Source of the DNA: Anaerolineae bacterium
GTDB lineage: Bacteria > Chloroflexota > Anaerolineae > JAADDB01
Reading direction: 5' to 3'
DNA length: 10,127 bases
Assembly (NCBI GenBank): GCA_015489285.1
Contig: WGAA01000098.1
Coordinates: forward strand, 1-10,127
Position numbers and translations under genes: made by a program. This document shows, piece by piece, positions 6,528 through 10,127 of this stretch; within the stretch, counting starts at the first letter, position 1; each line of letters opens with the position of its first letter. Below the pieces are notes generated by a model. The model was not told the origin of the DNA, ran no database searches, and saw nothing but the letters and a program-made list of their open reading frames with translations.

Positions 6528-7370
6528 ATGCGTGTACTCATCACCGGTGCCCGGGGCCAGCTCGGCCGGGCCCTTCAGGAAGTCCTCGGGGAACACGAGC
6601 TCGTGCCCCTGGGCCGAGAGGAGGGGGACATCACCTCCCCCCGGATTGTGGAGCGTATCGTGGCCCACCGGCCCGACGTCATCGTGAACGCGGCCGCGTG
6701 GACTCACGTGGACGGCGCGGAGTCTCACCCCGATGCCGCGTTCGCGGTCAACGCCTGGGGAGCCCAGAACGTGGCCCTCGCCGCGCGCGCGGCCCAGGCC
6801 GACCTGATCCACGTGAGCACGAACGAGATCTTCCCCGGGCGGCCCGGCGTCTTCTACCGGGAATTCGACGAGGCGGGACCGGTGAACACCTATGCCCGCA
6901 GCAAGTGGGCCGGTGAGCGCATGGTGCGCGCGCTCTGGCCCCGCCACTACATCGTCCGCACGGCCTGGGTCTTCTACCACGGAGGGGAAAACTTCATCAC
7001 CAAGATCATCCGCGCCGCAGACAAGTACGGCCGCCTGCGCGTGGTCGCGGACGAATTCGGCAATCCCACCTATGCCTGGGACCTCGCCCTGGCCATCGGT
7101 CGGCTCATCACCACCCGACACTACGGGGTCTACCACTTCACCAACGCGGGCTATTGCTCCCGTTACGAATACGCGCGGGAAATCCTCCGACTCAGCGGCC
7201 GCGGCCACATCTCCGTCGTCCCCATCCAACATCACCAATGGCCCCGAGCCGCGACCCCACCCCGGCACGCGGTCCTGCGCAACACCCTGGGCCCCTACCT
7301 GGGCATTGAACTCCCGCCCTGGCAGGATGCCCTGAGGCGATACTTCCGGCGAGAAGGGGAACACGTGTGA
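6528..7370 (+). CDS. rfbD: RmlD-like dTDP-4-dehydrorhamnose reductase (sugar nucleotide reductase)
   Basis: An extended short-chain dehydrogenase with a Rossmann fold, 280 aa, the usual RmlD length. The predicted reaction is NAD(P)H-dependent reduction of dTDP-4-dehydro-L-rhamnose to dTDP-L-rhamnose. Visible features are the nucleotide-binding GARGQLG (7-13), DVIVNAAAWTHVDGAE, the YxxxK active site as Tyr122 and Lys126 in TYARSKWAGE, and RTAWVF. The catalytic Thr is Thr98. The classical segment STDYVFDG reads STNEIFPG here (97-104), so the family is clear but the exact sugar is less so. No rmlA, rmlB or rmlC is in the window; they would have to lie elsewhere. GAGGAGGA just upstream serves as ribosome binding site. 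The stop overlaps the GTG start of the glycosyltransferase by 4 nt (GTGA), a pairing that suggests the two act in the same surface-polysaccharide pathway. Confidence 0.85.
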   Translation: MRVLITGARGQLGRALQEVLGEHELVPLGREEGDITSPRIVERIVAHRPDVIVNAAAWTHVDGAESHPDAAFAVNAWGAQNVALAARAAQADLIHVSTNEIFPGRPGVFYREFDEAGPVNTYARSKWAGERMVRALWPRHYIVRTAWVFYHGGENFITKIIRAADKYGRLRVVADEFGNPTYAWDLALAIGRLITTRHYGVYHFTNAGYCSRYEYAREILRLSGRGHISVVPIQHHQWPRAATPPRHAVLRNTLGPYLGIELPPWQDALRRYFRREGEHV

Positions 7371-8332
7371 AGAGGGTGTCCGTCATCATCCCCAACTACA
7401 ACGGACGTCCGTACCTGCCCACGTGCTTGAGCGCACTGGACAGGCAAACGTACCCGCGCGAAGCCCTGGAAATCATCCTCGTCGACGACGCCTCCCGGGA
7501 CGATTCCGTGGCCTACGTGCGTGAGACATTCCCCCACGTGCGCGTGCTCCCCCTGGAACGCAACAGCGGACTGGCCGTGGCCTGCAACCGGGGGGCCGCC
7601 ATAGCCCGGGGGGAGATCATCGCCCTCCTGAACAACGACACGGAAGTCGAACCGGACTGGGTGGCCGAGCTGGTCCGGGCCCTGGAGGAACACCCGTGGG
7701 CCGGAGCCGCGGCGAGCAAGATGCTGCTCTTCGACCGTCGGAACGTCCTCCACAGCGCGGGCGACATGGTCGGCCTGGACGGGATCCCCCGAAACCGGGG
7801 GGTGTGGGAGGAGGACCGGGGGCAGTACGACGAGGATCGGGTGGTCTTTGGCGGATGTGGTGGGGCCGTCGCCTACCGACGGGAGGTATGGGAGGCCCTG
7901 GGCGGGTTCGACGAGGACCTGTTCATGTACCTGGAGGATGTGGATTTGGCCTGGCGCATGCAGCTCCGGGGATGGGGGACGGTGTTCGCGCCCGAGGCCC
8001 GGGTCTACCACCACCTTTCCGCGACGGGCGGGGGGACGTTGGCCAGTTATTACACGGGCCGGAACACCATCTGGGTCATCGCGAAGAACATGCCCACCCC
8101 CCTCCTGCGCGCCCACTGGCCCAAAATCGTCAAAGCCCAATGGCGCATCGCCCGGGACGCGCTGGCCGCCTGGCGGGGCGAGGCCGCACGAGCCCGCCTC
8201 CGGGGCCAATGGGCCGGGGTGCTGGGCCTCCCCCGGATATGGCCCAAACGCCGCGCGGTCCAGGCCCAACGACGGGTGGACATTTCCACGTTGGAAGCGT
8301 TGTTGAAACGAGCCCACGAGGACCATGCCTGA
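7367..8332 (+). CDS. Glycosyltransferase family 2, probable rhamnosyltransferase-like
   Basis: A GT-A fold inverting glycosyltransferase of 321 aa. Typical GT2 motifs are present: VSVIIPNYNG (4-13), ILVDDAS with the nucleotide-binding Asp40-Asp41, the metal-binding DxD equivalent NND (89-91), the acceptor-side GGCGGAVAYRREV, and the catalytic LEDVD block (189-193). The C-terminal 90 residues are basic and tryptophan-rich and may lie against the membrane, but no clear membrane span is visible. This layout resembles WbbL-type rhamnosyltransferases, and the translational coupling to an RmlD-like reductase supports transfer of rhamnose or a related deoxysugar to a glycan or lipid acceptor. Donor and acceptor are inferred, not seen. 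It starts with GTG at 7367 inside the GTGA overlap, and its last 8 nt overlap the start of the next gene. Confidence 0.9.
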   Translation: MKRVSVIIPNYNGRPYLPTCLSALDRQTYPREALEIILVDDASRDDSVAYVRETFPHVRVLPLERNSGLAVACNRGAAIARGEIIALLNNDTEVEPDWVAELVRALEEHPWAGAAASKMLLFDRRNVLHSAGDMVGLDGIPRNRGVWEEDRGQYDEDRVVFGGCGGAVAYRREVWEALGGFDEDLFMYLEDVDLAWRMQLRGWGTVFAPEARVYHHLSATGGGTLASYYTGRNTIWVIAKNMPTPLLRAHWPKIVKAQWRIARDALAAWRGEAARARLRGQWAGVLGLPRIWPKRRAVQAQRRVDISTLEALLKRAHEDHA

Positions 8333-10127
8333 AAACGCGCCCATTCTCGTTCCCATAGCCTCGACGGAAGATGCCCGAGCCCTGGCGGGGATCTGGGCCC
8401 CCCTGGCTCGCGAGGGACAACGGGTCGTCCACTTCGTCCACGTCATCCTGGACGAACAGCCGTGGCACCGCTCCCGCGCGGAAGCCGCCCTCCTCCTGAA
8501 GGAGGTGGAGGACCTGGCCGCGAGTTTGGACATCCCCGTCCAAACGGAGATCGTGGAGGGCTACTCTGTGGCCGTCGCGATACGCGAGGTCGCCGCCCGC
8601 ATCTCCCCCGCCCTTCTCCTCCTCCGCTGGGGGAACAACGCCCGCTCCGGCTACCGGGGTCCGATGGGCTCGGTCCTGGACGCGCTCGTGGACAATCCCC
8701 CCGTTCCCGTCCTGGTGGTGCGCGGGACGGTCGAGCTTCCCGGGCCAAAGCGCATCCTCCTCCCCACTTCGGGGGGACCCAATGCCCGCCTGGCCGCGTC
8801 CGTCGGCCACGCGCTGGCACGGGCCACGGGGGGCCGGGTCACCCTCCTGTACGTGAAAACCGCGGTCGGCGACAAGGACGGTCCTTCCCCGGAGGAACGA
8901 TTTCGCGCCACCCTGGGCGATCTGTACGGTGACCCGGTGTTCACGACCCGCGTTATCGAGGGGAAACGGGTCATGCAGGCGATCCTCACCGTGGCCAGGG
9001 AGGGGTACGACATCATTCTCGTCGGGGCGACGGAAGAGGGGGTACTGCACCGGGTCCTGGTAGGGGATGTGCCCCGCCGCATCGCCATGGAGGCGGAGAT
9101 CCCCGTGGCCATCGCCAAACGGAAGACCCCACGCACGGTGACCGCGGCCCGCGCGGTCTTCCGCTGGATCGACGACCTGCTGCCCAACCTGAACGAGTTC
9201 GAACGCATCGAGCTGTACAAACGCCTGCGCGAGAGCACCCACGCGGCCCTGGATTTCCGCATCCGCATGTCCATCTCGGCCATCATCGCCACCCTGGGCC
9301 TCCTCATGAACAGCCCCGCGGTCATCATCGGCGCGATGCTGGTCGCCCCCCTCATGTCCGCCATCCTCGCCATCGGATTGGGGATCACCCTGGGGGATGA
9401 ACGACTGGTGCGGCGGGCCATCTTGAGCACGCTGCAAGGGGTCATCCTCGTCATCGTCCTGAGCGCACTGGTGACGCTCATCGACCCTCTGGCCGGGTTG
9501 ACCCCGGAGATTGTGGCCCGCACCCGCCCCACATTGCTGGACCTGGGGGTGGCGCTGGCGTCGGGCCTGGCCGGTGGGTACGCGTTCAGCCGGAAAGATG
9601 TGCAGGAGGCCCTGCCCGGCGTGGCCATCGCGGTGGCCCTGGTCCCCCCCCTGAGCGTCGTCGGCATTACTCTGGCCCTGCGGGAGTGGACGTACGCGGC
9701 CGGGGCCTTGCTCCTCTACGCGACGAACATGGTATCCGTGGCCGGCGCGGGAGGACTCATCTTCCTCATGGTCGGCTTCCGGCCCCACATCTGGTCCAGC
9801 GTGCGCTCCCAGATCTTCTGGCGAGGACTCATCGGGTTGACCCTCCTCTTTGCGCTCTTGCTCGTCCCCCTGGGGGGACTCACTTTGAGGGAATGGCACG
9901 AAGCCCAGTTACGCCACCAGATCGACGTGGCCATCCGCGAGAGCACTCAGGAGGTGCTGGGAACGACCGCGGTCGATTACACGTGGACGAAGCAGCCCGA
10001 CGGGACGCTGTTCATCCACATCCAGGTCCAGGCCGCCCACCCCCTCCGGTACGACCAGGCCGTCGCCCTGCAGAACGCGGTGGGGAATCGCCTGAAACGC
10101 CCCGTCGGCCTGGACGTGGTCGTCATC
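8325..10127 (+). CDS. Usp-Usp-DUF389 membrane protein (3' end outside window)
   Basis: This frame is open from ATG 8325 to the last base, giving 601 codons with no stop, so the C-terminus is missing. Residues 5-135 and 143-272 are two universal stress protein (UspA-like) domains. Each has a beta-strand start (ILVPIAST, RILLPTSG) and a glycine-rich nucleotide-type loop (RGPMGS at 111-116; VGATEEGVLHRVLVGDV at 233-249, where the usual final Ser is Asp248). From about 283 a DUF389 domain begins (DLLPNLNEFERIELYKRLRE), followed by about seven hydrophobic segments near 314-328, 331-350, 370-387, 404-421, 432-452, 457-480 and 502-521. The hallmark SPAVIIGAMLVAPLM is at 330-344. The region from about 522 to the edge is soluble and beta-rich. 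The Usp domains are predicted to be cytoplasmic and could sense ATP or stress state; what the membrane part does is unknown. The start overlaps the glycosyltransferase stop by 8 nt, with a weak GAGG upstream. Confidence 0.9.
   Translation, partial: MPENAPILVPIASTEDARALAGIWAPLAREGQRVVHFVHVILDEQPWHRSRAEAALLLKEVEDLAASLDIPVQTEIVEGYSVAVAIREVAARISPALLLLRWGNNARSGYRGPMGSVLDALVDNPPVPVLVVRGTVELPGPKRILLPTSGGPNARLAASVGHALARATGGRVTLLYVKTAVGDKDGPSPEERFRATLGDLYGDPVFTTRVIEGKRVMQAILTVAREGYDIILVGATEEGVLHRVLVGDVPRRIAMEAEIPVAIAKRKTPRTVTAARAVFRWIDDLLPNLNEFERIELYKRLRESTHAALDFRIRMSISAIIATLGLLMNSPAVIIGAMLVAPLMSAILAIGLGITLGDERLVRRAILSTLQGVILVIVLSALVTLIDPLAGLTPEIVARTRPTLLDLGVALASGLAGGYAFSRKDVQEALPGVAIAVALVPPLSVVGITLALREWTYAAGALLLYATNMVSVAGAGGLIFLMVGFRPHIWSSVRSQIFWRGLIGLTLLFALLLVPLGGLTLREWHEAQLRHQIDVAIRESTQEVLGTTAVDYTWTKQPDGTLFIHIQVQAAHPLRYDQAVALQNAVGNRLKRPVGLDVVVI

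Noticed and set aside
8130..9899. Minus-strand open frame of 589 codons
   Set aside because: It lies antisense to the glycosyltransferase end and the Usp-Usp-DUF389 gene. Its product is a His/Gln/Gly/Asp-rich string without recognisable motifs, as expected from the complement of GC-rich codons, while the plus strand encodes clear conserved domains.

Overview
The window is GC-rich, densely packed bacterial DNA. It looks chromosomal rather than mobile: I see no transposase, integrase, phage, CRISPR, tRNA or rRNA sequence. A SAM-I (S-box) riboswitch, a plant-like cystathionine gamma-synthase, a DUF3467 protein, a Usp-Usp-DUF389 membrane protein and a palindromic intergenic repeat together suggest a Chloroflexota (Anaerolineae-like) organism. 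That assignment is an inference from gene content and style, not a proof.

Layout. (1) Positions 1-677 hold the 3' part of a tryptophan-rich protein that resembles the tocopherol cyclase/CrtC-like families. It is followed after 33 bp by argH (711-2087, GTG start), the last enzyme of arginine synthesis. (2) argH converges on a leftward methionine operon with only 3 bp between the stop codons. That operon is cystathionine gamma-synthase (4766-3552) then aspartate kinase (3527-2091). (3) Positions 4770-5261 contain no protein gene but are full of control elements. On the minus strand they hold a strong promoter (-35 TTGACA, -10 TATGAT), a complete SAM-I aptamer (4857-4992), an antiterminator pairing and an intrinsic terminator (4809-4836). 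On the plus strand they hold a promoter for the rightward operon. A 13-bp inverted repeat with heptamer repeats lies between the two promoters. (4) From 5262 a tight rightward operon runs off the window: a Kv-beta-like aldo/keto reductase, a DUF3467 protein, an RmlD-like reductase, a GT2 glycosyltransferase, and the first 601 codons of a Usp-Usp-DUF389 membrane protein. Most junctions overlap by 4-8 nt.

How the genes work together. The leftward operon couples the entry step of the aspartate family (aspartate kinase) to the step that commits carbon to methionine (cystathionine gamma-synthase). Both lie behind a SAM-sensing transcription switch, so high SAM should shut both off. The aspartate kinase also carries two ACT domains closest to those of the threonine-sensitive ThrA type, which suggests a second, allosteric layer of control. 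The rightward operon mixes a redox enzyme, a deoxysugar reductase with a glycosyltransferase (likely rhamnose transfer to a cell-surface polymer), and a stress-domain membrane protein. Its unifying role is not evident.

The most interesting items are the fully readable riboswitch with mutually exclusive folds, the plant-like character of the enzyme it controls, the Usp-Usp-DUF389 fusion, and the palindrome/heptamer cluster between the divergent promoters.
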